This document shows, one piece after another, positions 39,644 to 53,712 of a stretch of DNA of 64,000 nucleotides (positions are counted from its first letter, which is position 1; each line of letters starts with the position of its first letter). Location: assembly GCA_025449115.1 (NCBI GenBank), contig JAHLKC010000011.1, forward strand, positions 62,001 through 126,000, given 5' to 3'. The notes under the pieces are model-generated. The model saw nothing but the letters and a program-made list of their open reading frames with translations. It was not told where the DNA came from and made no database searches. The DNA is from Chytridium lagenaria. Its lineage: Eukaryota > Chytridiomycota > Chytridiomycetes > Chytridiales > Chytridiaceae. Made by a program: the position numbers and the translations under genes.

Positions 39644-40426
39644 TTAAGCCTGAGCGGCACGGATGATCTGAGCAGCGATACTGTTTTTGTATAAGGGATA
39701 AGTGTGTGTGCGTGCAGAAAATGGAGAGAAGGATGAGTAAGCAATTGTAAATAATAAACGCATCAAAGCCCCACCCCTCTTAACATTAAGAAAAGCACGA
39801 GACAAAACTTACCGGTCAAGATCCTTCTGACCATCCTGGCTGATGCGCCTACCAGCCTTCTCGTCCTTCTCCAACACCTTGATCTTCTCCAAAGATTGCA
39901 TGACCTTCCTGATGACAGATCCAGATGCGGTGGTGTGGTGGTGGGGCCTCACACCCCTGTTCTTGCGGCCACCGTAGTTCTTCCTGAGGGCACCGACACC
40001 GACACCGCCACGGAGGTAGATATGCCTGGCAACGGAGGCTTTTCGTGATAATTGAAATAGGTGGTTTCAGTTGACTGTGATTTCGTGATCCTGCATGTCC
40101 CCGTCTTCCTCCATTCACCCCTCCGTCATTCATTTACTCCTCTGCTTGCTGACTCGCACCAGATGCAGTAGCATGAATGAATTCTTTTACTCATTTCTTC
40201 CATCCATTGATAACAATACACACACACGTATTCAAAAGAAATCACGATAATTACCAGCACGAACGTAGAACCAGTCAGGGTCGTAAGGAGCGAGCTCCTT
40301 CTGCTTGCCGGTCTTGACAATGTCGACCCACTTAGGGACCTCGAGCCTACCGGTACGCTTGAGGTAGGCAGCGTAGGCCTTGACGAACGAGTGTGCGTTG
40401 ACGTCCTTGACGGTAGTGCCAGGCAT
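39644..40426 (-). CDS. RPS19: 40S ribosomal protein eS19
   Basis: Small-subunit ribosomal protein eS19. The ATG at 40426 begins [20 protein letters not shown], followed by [20 protein letters not shown] and [10 protein letters not shown]. After an intron (40039-40254) comes [33 protein letters not shown], and [19 protein letters not shown]; a second intron (39681-39812) precedes [11 protein letters not shown] and the stop at 39644. Length about 148 residues matches the family. No frame breaks were seen. Intron 1 ends in CGAAAAG, a 3' splice site with no pyrimidine tract. Confidence 0.95.
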
Positions 40427-42143
40427 GATTCAATAGATTCAAAAAGGAGGGACTGAATGTTGAGTTGGATTTTTTTTTGTCAATGGAAGGGGTGTGGCGT
40501 TTTTGCAAATTGAACAATTTCACATTTTTGACATTTTTACATTGTAGTTCTTCTGTTTGGACACTACTGGAGACACTCGATAATGTCCGCATACTATTTA
40601 TCAATTTTCAGGACAGTAGTGCGCGGCAATAACCCTCGGGCTCTCTTCAAAAACTTCTGCAATGTGTGGAAGTTTTACGATTTAATGAGTTAGACGTCCA
40701 ACTTCCAAAAAAGGTGTCATAGACTTTGGAAGCATAAACAAGGATGGTTTTATCGTCACTTCCTTTCTGAGAATGTTCCCGGTTTATACATGGGTGAACA
40801 AAACATCTTCAATAGCTTGGTCAGGTGGTAAAAGTAAATTCAGGGAATCGACTGTTTTTTTTAAAAACAGTTTATAGTTCGGTGAAGTGTTACGGATCCA
40901 AAAGTTGGTATTTTTCTCATGCTCATCAACGAATTATTAAAGAAATACAGACTCGACAGGTCACGCTTTGGATGTACTGAATGAGCTTTACCCGATTTTT
41001 AGAATGGTATGATTTCTTAAGCCAATTGTTGACTATTGGCCTCTTGCTCATCAGCTTATGTATGCTTTTCAAAAGTAATAATGTAGTGGAGGCATATCGT
41101 ATATATTATGTAAGTATTAGGGAGAACTCCTGAAAGGTAGCGGACTGTATTACTTTTCGTAAACCGTCTCTACTTTAGTCGTCTTTAAATATTCGCAAGT
41201 ATGTGACGACAGTAGGACCATTTGTGAATTCTTTAACTGCGGAGGTTCGAAGAGAAATACGCGCCCTTTCCAGTATAAAAAAGTTGGGATTATGCTTAAA
41301 AAGCTTTTCCGTGGCGCGTGCACAACCAGTTGACATTTTGTGAAAAGGAGCTAAAAAATAACAACTGAGAAAAGAGGCTTAAAGGACCGTGTCCAGTGAA
41401 TGAAACCTCGACAAGAACTCAAGAAATACAGGTTTCAGACTTTCAATCTTCCAAAGCAAATAAATCAATCAAAAGACTCCAAAGTCTCGAAGATTTCAAT
41501 TTTTAACAGTAACGCGCCAGGTCATTTAAAGAACACATCCTCCCTTCTATAAGATCCTCCATATCAGCCTTAATTAAGTGTGAAGAGAATTTAATAAAAA
41601 GCCATGACATTGCCCACTTTCTGATGTCCTCTTCCGCATTTTGTTTTATATAATTTTATTTTAGTATTTAAAATGGTTGCATAATTTTTTTAATTACTCT
41701 CAAAAACGAAAATATTTAGTGCTGAGGAGCAAAGAGCGTCAATCAGATAATGTGCGGAATCGCGTTGAACCACATTAAACACTTGAACCGAGAGAAGATT
41801 GCAAAGAGACAAAGAAAGGAAGTGAGCTTAAGCTGGTTTCGATATTTGTAGACAGAAAGCAAACTATGTTTTTTTCTGTTGTTTTTTCTTTCAAACGAGA
41901 GAAGAGTTTAAGCAAATGTACTCCACACTCTGTCGAGCTATATAACAGAGAAAATCACTTTATGTTTAAAACAAAGAGGGGGTTATTATTATTTCATCAC
42001 GTATTTAGTAATTCAAACATAACAGATTTTAAAGTGAAATTGTCTAATGGAATTGTCCTTTGAGTCAAAAAGCCACACCCCTCCAAAACGGATTTTTTCT
42101 TCCAAAGAATTGCTCCCTCTTTTTCAAAGTCAATTCAGTCGCC
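40427..42143. other. 1.7 kb non-coding interval between divergent ribosomal protein genes
   Basis: This is the longest apparently gene-free stretch in the window, between the start of eS19 (-) and the start of eL21 (+). No conserved ORF, tRNA or rRNA can be supported. It is moderately AT-rich and contains no obvious tandem repeat. It presumably holds both promoters and 5' leaders; anything more, such as a small nucleolar RNA, cannot be judged by eye. Confidence 0.5.
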
Positions 42144-43073
42144 ATGCCTCACTCCTTCGGTCAGTACATGCAGATGCGACTTCTCTCTGCGCAGCACACG
42201 GAACCGATACATTTATTTATGACGGGATGATTATTGAAGAGGGAGGGGTGACGATGGAAGGAGAGGAATATACTATGGATTCTAGCCAAAGTCAATCTTG
42301 GATCATAAATTGGTGGATTTAACAGGACGTTAAACGAATGTTGTGCCGATTTTACTCCTCGATACCTTGGATAGATGATGTGGATTCGGAGAGGGTGGAG
42401 ATCAAGCCGATGGGACTTTAGAACTGGGCGAGGCAGAATAGTTGACTCTTTTTTGTGTCAAAAGGTCTCAGGGCTCGCACTCGTCACCTGTTCTCCAGGG
42501 ACTTCAGGACTCAAGGGCCGATCAAGCTCTCGACCTACTTGGTTAACTACAAGGTCGGCGACATTGTGGACATCAAGGCCAACGGTGCTGTCCAGAAGGG
42601 TATGCCTCACAAGTACTACCACGGGTACGTTTCTCTTTAGTCATTGCAACAATAAGTTAACGCTTTACTCCACTCTCACAGAAAGACTGGTATTGTGTAT
42701 AACGTGACCAAGTCCGCCGTTGGTATCATCATCAACAAGCAGGTTGGAAACCGTTACATTGAGAAGAGGGTCAACATCAGGGTGGAGCACGTCAAGCACT
42801 CCAACTGCCGGTTGGACTTCCTCAGGCGTGTCAAGACCAACGCCAAGCTTAAGGCTGAGGCCAAGGCCAAGGGTGGTAAGTACCTTCAGAAACATTTACA
42901 GGACCATTTTGTTTTAGTATGGTCAGATGTGGGTTTAATGGACACCCTCTCTTTTCTCCAGTCTCCTTCAACTTGAAGCGTCTCCCTGCTCAGCCCAGGA
43001 CCGCTCACTTCGTGTCCACCAGGAGCAACGCCCCCGTCACCGTTGCCCCAGGCACTACGAGGCTCTTGTGTAA
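42144..43073 (+). CDS. RPL21: 60S ribosomal protein eL21
   Basis: Large-subunit ribosomal protein eL21. Exon 1 from 42144 is tiny (MPHSFG), then a ~300 bp intron. Next comes [80 protein letters not shown] and [15 protein letters not shown]. The final exon has [20 protein letters not shown]. The family's C-terminus (PYEALV-stop) is present at 43056-43073 but in a frame one base away from the preceding codons, so an indel probably lies near 43050; unshifted, the frame would run on to 43116. Length about 160 residues fits. Confidence 0.93.
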
Positions 43074-43140
43074 ATGCTTGCAGTATTTGATCAATACACA
43101 GTTGACGTTGGAGTGATAATTGAATGCATGTTTATTTGTA

Positions 43141-43838
43141 TTAAATGCCGGCAGTTTCTTGCTTTTCCGTCTTCAATCGATATAGTAAGCAGCACGCAAT
43201 TGGAGACGCAACAAACCTCTTCTATCCGTTTGAGTGTGTTGATGCATGCCCTTTTACTCGACTCCTGCAGTTCTCCCCAATCAACAACTCGTCTAAATTG
43301 AAGAACAACAACGGTAAGTCATCATAAAGCGCAATAACCATGTACCCATGATCGTGTAGGCTTGCTGAAAGTTGAAGATGATGTCCAACTCGCAAACGTT
43401 GAGGAACCATTTGTCCAGAACTTCCACGTATCGGTGAATGATTTCCAGACAAAGTAGCCATTGTCATCCAAGTCCGTGCCGGCAATGAAGAATAAACTCG
43501 CATACCTAATCACACCCTTCAGCTCATAACCACTGTGAAGCATTTTCTACCGTCTGTAAACCACCTTGTAATCTAGAACCGCATGTCATTAAATATGATC
43601 GTAATTAATATCATGTCTAAAACTTACCCCTATATTCCAAAACATTGCACATTTTGGTCCGACGCGAAAGAACTGTCTGGCTGACTTCTTTAACGGCCTT
43701 TCCCTTCTCCTTGCTTGTCCAGTCAGAAGTGAACCATTTCGTCAACCTGATCTTTCCTGAAAGCAGCATCAGACACCACAGTTATCAATTTCCTCCTGCA
43801 CCTTGTCTCGAGACGAGGAGGATAAACTTGATCGCCAT
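43141..43838 (-). CDS. APS1: AP-1 adaptor complex sigma subunit
   Basis: Small (sigma) chain of a clathrin adaptor, closest to AP-1, which sorts cargo between the trans-Golgi and endosomes. The ATG at 43838 begins [13 protein letters not shown]; the next exon reads [20 protein letters not shown] and [10 protein letters not shown]; later exons carry [43 protein letters not shown] and [21 protein letters not shown], with a diverged C-terminal tail ending at 43141. The [13 protein letters not shown] box distinguishes AP-1/2 sigma from AP-3. Two one-base losses (about 43466 and 43273, the latter in a G run) break the frame. It is divergent from RPN5 (146 bp between starts) and convergent with eL21 (67 bp). 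Confidence 0.88.
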
Positions 43839-43984
43839 CTTATCCCGGCGGAGCGAGAACCTTCAAAAAATTGTGTTGCGATGTGAGTTTGAAGTAGCTT
43901 GTCTCAATAAAGCTCCTTGCAGATTCAACGAGGGAGGCCGATTTTCCAAGTCTCACAAAATTTCAAACAACTTGCGTGGACAAC

Positions 43985-45807
43985 ATGGCTGAAGAACCTA
44001 AGATGCTGGTGGACCTCTCCGCGGCGACCGATGTCGCGATTGCGGAGAGCGATAAGCTCGTGAAGGTGGGAAGATAACTCCTTCTAAATGAACAGGGATG
44101 CAGCTATTGACGCTAATTAGGCTGGAAAGTTAACGGAGGCTCTTGATGTTCTCTTGGCCTGCGAAAAGCAGACCCGCACGGTGCGGAGTTTTTAACATAC
44201 CGATACCAACCCTAACATGTATTACAGTCTGCCGACCTTGCATCCAACACGAGAATTCTCCTGGCCATTGTTAACATTTCGTTTGCGAGCAAGGACTGGA
44301 AGGGTTTGGGTGAACGGATTACGTTGTTGTCCAAGAAGCATGGGCTATTGAAGACGGTTCGCGTTCATTAGTCTCTATTACCGCTTATACATTTTCAGGC
44401 GGTCACCAAGATGATTCAGGAGGCTATGTCTTTGCTTGACCGTACTCCGGACAAAGAGACCAAGCTACAGCTCATTGATACGTTAAGGACAGTCACCGAC
44501 GGAAAGGTGAATTTACTGAACTCTGTTCAAAAAAACTTATTAGTGGACAGATTTTTGTTGAGGTTGAGCGAGCCCGCCTGACTCGTATTTTGGCAAAGAT
44601 ACGGGAGGACGAAGGCAAGATTTCTGAAGCGGCGGACATTCTGCAGGAGCTTCAGGTACTGAGGCAACTGTTATTGTTGCGAGTTACTTATCTGAACATT
44701 AGGTCGAGACTTTCGGTTCTATGGACAAACGGGAAAAGACCGACTTCATCCTTGAGCAAATGCGTTTATGCTTGGAGAAAAAAGACTTTACGCGCGTCCA
44801 GATCGTCAGCAGGCGAATTAGTTCAAAGTTTTTTGAGGACCTTGCCAACCAAGTGAGTGTTATCTATTGCATTTGCCCAGCTTGCTAATTCGTGCAGGAT
44901 TTTGAAGATTCGATTCCACCAGCTTATGATTCAATACTCGATTTCATGAGTCTCAGTATCTGGCTACTTGCAAGTACTTTATTCAGCTGTATAACACCCC
45001 CATCGTCAAGGAGGATGACGGCAGGTGGCCTGAGGTGAGATCTCTTTTTATTTGAGTTGAAAATACCAGACGTAATTCATAATCTTACTGAAAGTTTTTA
45101 GTTCCTTCGGAATGCCATTTTGTTCGTTATTTTATCCCCTTTTGATAACGAGCAATCAGATTTGATCAACAGAATTTACGATGACAGCAACATTTCCAAA
45201 ATCGGTTTGTTTAAGTGGGTTTATGGTTTTTGAATACTAGCTAATTACTTAAGGATTTCGCCAAGTGCTTCATCACTCATGAGCTTGTTCGTTGGCCAAA
45301 GATTGAAGAGATTTACGGTGCTCTTTTGAAGGCAACACCTGCTTTCGATGTTTCCACGGAGGGCGGTGTGGCGAGACTAAAAGTTCTTCACCAACGCATT
45401 ATTGAGCACGTAAGTTTCGATTTTGCCTTACCTTGACATCCTGTTAATCATGATTCTCAAAAAAGAACATTCGCGTTATTGCGAAGTACTATACGCGCAT
45501 TTCGATGAAGAGGCTTACAGAGCTCCTTGACTTGCCAGACAAGGTATGCAGTTTTGAATCATGTTCAAGTATTTACAATGTATTACTAGGAAACTGAGGA
45601 ATTCCTTTCTACTCTTGTCGTCAACAAAACGATTTTGCACGCATTGACAGGCCAGCTGGCGTCATCACCTTTGTTCCCAAGAAGGACCCTAACAAGATCC
45701 TTAACGACTGGTCAAGCAACATTAACTCATTGCTTCATCTTATCAATAAGACCACGCATCTCATCGCAAAGGAGGAGATGGTGAAGGATGTGAAGATTGT
45801 TTTCTAA
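43985..45807 (+). CDS. RPN5: 26S proteasome regulatory subunit RPN5 (PSMD12)
   Basis: Lid subunit of the 19S regulatory particle. The ATG at 43985 begins [20 protein letters not shown]. Recognisable blocks are [80 protein letters not shown] and [19 protein letters not shown], plus the PCI domain end: [40 protein letters not shown] and [21 protein letters not shown] at 45807. Many small introns interrupt it. A possible frame problem lies near 44935-44960, where [14 protein letters not shown] meets [20 protein letters not shown]. The U2AF ATG follows only about 60 bp after the stop, on the same strand. Confidence 0.93.
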
Positions 45808-45866
45808 TGCGTTGGTGTAATAAAGTCCATTCTTTGAAAAAAAGTTTTTCGACATTCATTTTCGAC

Positions 45867-49094
<3,228 letters not shown>

Positions 49095-49170
49095 GTACAA
49101 ATCATGGAAAGTAGGGCGAGGCCTTGGGTACTTGTATTCAAAAACAAATTGTAATGAAACATCAGCAAGC

Positions 49171-50029
49171 TTAAATGGATTCCTTGAGGATGCGGTCAAG
49201 CTTGGTAACCTTAGCGGAGACAGAGAGGTCAATAGTCTTGTCTCCGACCTCAATCACAAGACCACCGAGAATAGAGGGGTCAACCTGTATAAAGTCTCAG
49301 CACGGTACGCAAATAAGAAAACCGACCTTGTTGGTGAGATTGATCTTCTGGCTCTTCTCAATCAAAGAGCTCTTCTGGAGAATATCACGGACTTGGCGGG
49401 TGACTTTGGCGTCAAGCTCCTGTAGAATACGTTTAGTTATCCGTCAATTGATATTGATGCCAACCTTAGCCGAAGTGACGATGACGGGGATCTCACCACG
49501 ATGGGCAAGGAGAAGTTGCTCGAACGATGAAACAATCTTGTTGGTGTGGTCCAGACGTCCGTTCTCAGCAAGGACGCTGAAAAAGTTGGCGGTGATGTCA
49601 GAGTACTTGCCCTTGGAGAGCAGGCTTGAAACACCATCCTTCTTCGCCGTTCTGCCGACGATGGGGGTTTCGAGGAAGCTTTGGAGGGTCACATCCTTCT
49701 GAATAACAGACTTGATCTTCTGAATATCGGCTTCAACTGTATCCAAGACGCCCTTCTTGGATGCTGCGGTAAAAAGGGCGGTAGCGTAGCGACCCTCGAT
49801 GCCGTGAAGGACATGGGGACCTAAATGATCAATGAATAAAAAAAGACCTCGCGCAATCCAGACACGGCAAGAAAATTACCTTGACAGCAGCAGCCGTCGC
49901 AAGGTGCCTGACGTTCAACTGCGAATATATTCAGCCATCATCGACAAAGTAACCATTGTTGTGAAGTAGATTGATTGATCAAGTAACTAGCCCCTCTCAC
50001 CTTAACGCCTCGAACAACCCCGAAATCAT
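49171..50029 (-). CDS. ATP5: mitochondrial ATP synthase subunit OSCP
   Basis: Oligomycin-sensitivity-conferring protein, the peripheral-stalk subunit that holds F1 of the mitochondrial ATP synthase. The ATG at 50029 gives a presequence-like start (MISGLFEALR|HLATAAAVK), followed by HGIEGRYATALFTAASKKGV, DTVEADIQKIKSVIQKD, FFSVLAENGRLDHTNKIVSS, FEQLLLAHRGEIPVIVTSAK and, in the last exons, TNKVDPSILGGLVIEVGDKT and DLSVSAKVTKLDRILKESI at 49171. The predicted length of about 210 residues fits. A one-base frame break lies at the start of exon 3 (about 49815, next to a CCCC run). It is divergent from the USP gene with 48 bp between start codons. Confidence 0.9.
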
Positions 50030-50077
50030 GATGCTGAATGAAAAAAGCGCAAAAAATTTTTGGAACAGTCTCCAAAG

Positions 50078-52097
50078 ATGCTTTTGCAGCGAAGGATCCG
50101 TTTTGTCGAGTATCGAAAGGGAAAGAGCAGCGATCACGGCCAGGATAGCTCAATCCTCAACATCTCTCGTAGCTATGATATTTTTCCAAAGGAAATGCTG
50201 CAGATTGGATGGCCAGAGGTCTTTCCTCAGGGCCCTGGACTCCAGAATTTGGGAAACACGTGCTTTCTCAATAGCGTCTTGCAATGCCTGACTTATGTGC
50301 CCTCGCTTGCCATGCATCTCCTGTCCCGATCGCACAGCAAAATCTGTAAGTTAAATAATTCTTCGTTTTGATCTTGGATAGAATCGTGTCTTAGACTTAC
50401 ACCCACCTCGCATGCTTTTTTTTTCTGAAACAATGTATTTGTATTATTAGGTAAGAAGAAAACGTTTTGTGCTTTCTGTGAGTTGGAAGCACATGTGTTG
50501 AGATGCTTTTCTGGTCGGCAAAGGCCCCGTGTTATATGCCCCAAAAATATTGTTAATAGGCTGAAAGGTGAGCCCCTATTATTATTATAGTTTTTTGACA
50601 GAGAAAGCTATTGCAAAGCATTTGAGAGTTGGCAGGCAGGAAGATGCGCATGAATTTTTGCGTTATCTTATTGATTCCTTGCAAGATAGCTCAATTTTTG
50701 GCTTTGAAAAGTGAGAGACCCTTCCCTTTTCTTGTTTTTCTTTATTTATTTGTCTCTGTGATTTAACTCAAATGTTACTAGAGTGGAAGTCCGGCAGAAG
50801 GAATCCACCATAGTTCATCAAATTTTTGGGGGCTACTTACAGAGTCAAGTCGCATGCTCAAAATGTCAATATCGTTCAAATACGGTGGAAACCATTTTGG
50901 ATATTAGCTTAGAAGTCAGAGGCTGTGACTCCATTGAGAAGGCTTTAAGGCACTTTACTAAGCCCGAACATTTGATCAAGAACAATCAATATTTCTGTTC
51001 TCAGTGCGTTAAGAAATTTGAAGTATTTTAACCTTTATTAAGATGCAAAGCTCACGTGGATGCTACCAAAAAGCTTTCGATTCTTCAGGCACCAAATGTC
51101 TTAGCTCTTCATTTAAAGAGATTCGAATTCTCCTTTAGTGGAATCAAACTCGACAAACATATCAAGTTTCCACTTACTCTAGACATTAAGCCCTTCACTT
51201 CGTCTCCTTCGGTCAGTTACAAGTAATATATTGCCTAACGCAGTCTAGGCTGCAAATGAGTCGTATAATCTTTGCGGCGTATTGGTGCATGCTGGCTCGA
51301 GTGTCAATTCCGGCCATTACTATTCTTATGTTCGCAGTTCGAATGGCCTTTGGTATGAAATGGATGACGAAACGGTAAGGAATTTCGGTTATTTTGTCAA
51401 AATGGGAAAGTGCTGATCGTTGCCTTAAAATTCGTAGGTGAGGGAAGTCAGTGTTTCGAGTGTTTTGGCTCAGAAAGCCTATATATTATTTATAATACTG
51501 CAAATGCGCATGTTGAACCCCCTAATGTGAGCTTTTTACCTAAACAAAGTCTAATGGAAACAGGAAGCAACTAAAAAAGAATCGTTCAAGAAAAAGGAGA
51601 CGGTGACGGTGGAAGACGCAAATAAATCTCAATCGTCTCCCGCGGTAGACAAAGGACAAAGAGACATCGCCGGAAAGAAACTTGGGGTAATTGCAGCTAT
51701 GAAGTCACCTGTGGGCAAAACACCGACGACGCTCAATGACAAGGCCTTTATGCTTCCTACCAAGTCACCAATGATTGCCACCAGTCCTTGGCGTATTGAA
51801 CAAAAACCGAATGGCCTTTCCGATGTACCTCGAAATGCGTCGAATACCGTACATAGGGCGTTAGAAGGAGAAACTAGGAATTCCATGTTTACTTCGAAAG
51901 GTGAAAGCCAGTTTTTAAAATTCCTAATATATTCTCAGTCATGTCCTGGGATGACGATGACGCCATTGCTTTACTGAACAAACGAGAGGCATTGCACGGA
52001 AAGTCTTTTTAAGCGGGCACGGCCCGAAGCTTATGACCGAGAATACGAGTCAGGCAGGATCAAGAAAGTGAAGAGAAAGCAAAATCGCGGGTTTTAA
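50078..52097 (+). CDS. ubiquitin-specific protease, USP36/42-like
   Basis: Deubiquitinase of the USP (C19) family, closest to USP36/USP42/Ubp10, which act on nucleolar and chromatin ubiquitin. The Cys box is GLQNLGNTCFLNSVLQCLTY, followed by FCELEAHVLRCF, GRQEDAHEFLRYLIDSLQ (QDAHE box), IFGGYLQSQVACSKCQYRSN and FCSQ|CKAHVDATKK (zinc-binding CxxC pairs), LALHLKRFEFS and the His box SGHYYSYVRSSNGLWYEMDD. The tail is Lys/Ser/Pro-rich, then VMSWDDDDAIALLNKREAL and DREYESGRIKKVKRKQNRGF, as at the end of USP36. The last segment is out of frame by one T in TTTTT near 52005; reading across it, the stop is at 52097. The start at 50078 is the first Met of the ORF but could lie downstream. Confidence 0.88.
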
Positions 52098-53483
52098 TCA
52101 CATAACCATTTGCACGACAGCGGAAGGAGTTGAGACTCCATTGTTTGTGATAAAGGAGGAAATAAGATGAGGGGGCGTGTAATCGACGTATATTGGCTGG
52201 CCGTTAGTCGTGCCGACGGATATGGCAAGTTCTTCTTGAGTCAATGGATATTCGCGCACAAATTTGTAACTTTAAAAATAGAGGGAAAAGTTCATATTCA
52301 AATTACTTTGTTCGTCCTTTAAATACCTTTCTGTTACCGCGTAAAATGGCCGATTAGTTGCTTTTTGCGACTACGGCTATTTGATAGGTCCCGATCTAAA
52401 AGATTGTGAACTTAAAGAACTCAATCAAAACAAACTTGGTTGATCAGGCCACCATTCTCCGCAACAGCCTCGGCACCAACAAATACCTTAGAAAAAAAAT
52501 TAAAAAAAGAAAACGACAAATGTACGGTCAAACAATTCCACATGTCATATTAAAAAAGAAAAAGAAAAAAAGAAAAGAAACGAAATTTAAATTGGATAAA
52601 ATCGGTAGGATGAACATATATATGAGATGAAGTAGAAAAGGAAGAATGGGCAGAACTGGGATTTAGCACCATAAAAATCTTACCATGTCAACACGTTCCA
52701 TATAAAATCCAACAGCGCTGTCGGGTATTAACTCGGCAGAAACTCCGAGAGCATTTAATTCATCTTTCGCTCTTTGGCTGGAAAAAGAAACAAAAACAAA
52801 AAAACAAAGAGTGTAATTAGAAGATTGTGGGAGAACAACATACAAACCCGCTGAGAGAAGGCCTTGATTCAGTAACTATAACATTAAATCTTCTGGTGAC
52901 TGCGGAGGCCCTTTTCAACAATTGCATCACAACCCGGGAATACGAATGAACAAGAAGAGTCTACAGCTTGAGATTTTTTAAAGGCCCGATAGCATTACCA
53001 TATCTTCCTTGATAAAGTGATGACCAATTTCTGCGATTTTTTCTCGGTAACCAGATGAGGATTTAATAAAGCGTTCACCCTCGGCAACCAAGTTTTCCTT
53101 GCAAACTTCAAGATCCTACGTTTTGTAAGCTTTCGCTAAAAAATATTCTTGGGACCGTAACGTCATGGCTAGTGTCATTCAAGAACTTCAAAAAAAATTC
53201 ACATCCAGCTTGAATCGCAAAACTCCTTGGAGGTGCCATGATCAAAGTTTCTACTGCTGTCTTGAGATTCTTCATGAATTCCGACATCGTAGATGCTGCA
53301 AAGTCACGAATCGTCACGATAGTGCTCAAACCTTTCTGATCCTTGACTGTAACGACCAACGCCTTTTTTGATCATGACGTTTAGAACATTGCAGCTATCT
53401 ACTCTAACCTTAACAGCAGCAATAGGCAAAGATAGATCCGGATTTTCGGCAATCATGCCTTTGAATGTCGACAACACATCCAT
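52098..53483 (-). CDS. GCN3: translation initiation factor eIF2B alpha subunit
   Basis: Regulatory subunit of the eIF2B guanine-nucleotide exchange factor that senses phosphorylated eIF2alpha. The ATG at 53483 begins MDVLSTFKGMIAENPDLSLP and continues IAAVKVRVDSCNVLNVMIKK. Later blocks: MSEFMKNLKTAVETLIMAPP, CEFFLKFLNDTSHDVTVPR, NLVAEGERFIKSSSGYREKI, EIGHHFIKEDMV, LVHSYSRVVMQLLKRASAVT, NVIVTESRPSLSG, RAKDELNALGVSAELIPDSA and VGAEAVAENGGLINQV. It ends REYPLTQEELAISV...QMVM at 52098. Length, about 300 residues, matches. The stop codon directly abuts that of the convergent USP gene. Confidence 0.92.
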
Positions 53484-53712
53484 TTTGAGTGATGTAAGAA
53501 GTGAAAAAAATTAACAGCTCCTTTCCTAGTTCATTCAATGGATGTAATTTGATGAGATTCCTCATGTAATTCAAATTCGCCATTTTAAACTTGGAATCTT
53601 TTTGCAGCTTCAGAGAATTCTGACTGAAGATAGCAGGGAAGGAGATCTTTAAGCATGATTATGATGTTATGGATATTCAAAATACTATTTTTTATTTTGT
53701 GAGAATGGATAC

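Noticed and set aside
40347..40604. Upstream extension of eS19 to an 85-codon ORF
   Set aside because: The eS19 family starts at MPGxTVKDV; the extension is untranslated leader that happens to stay open.
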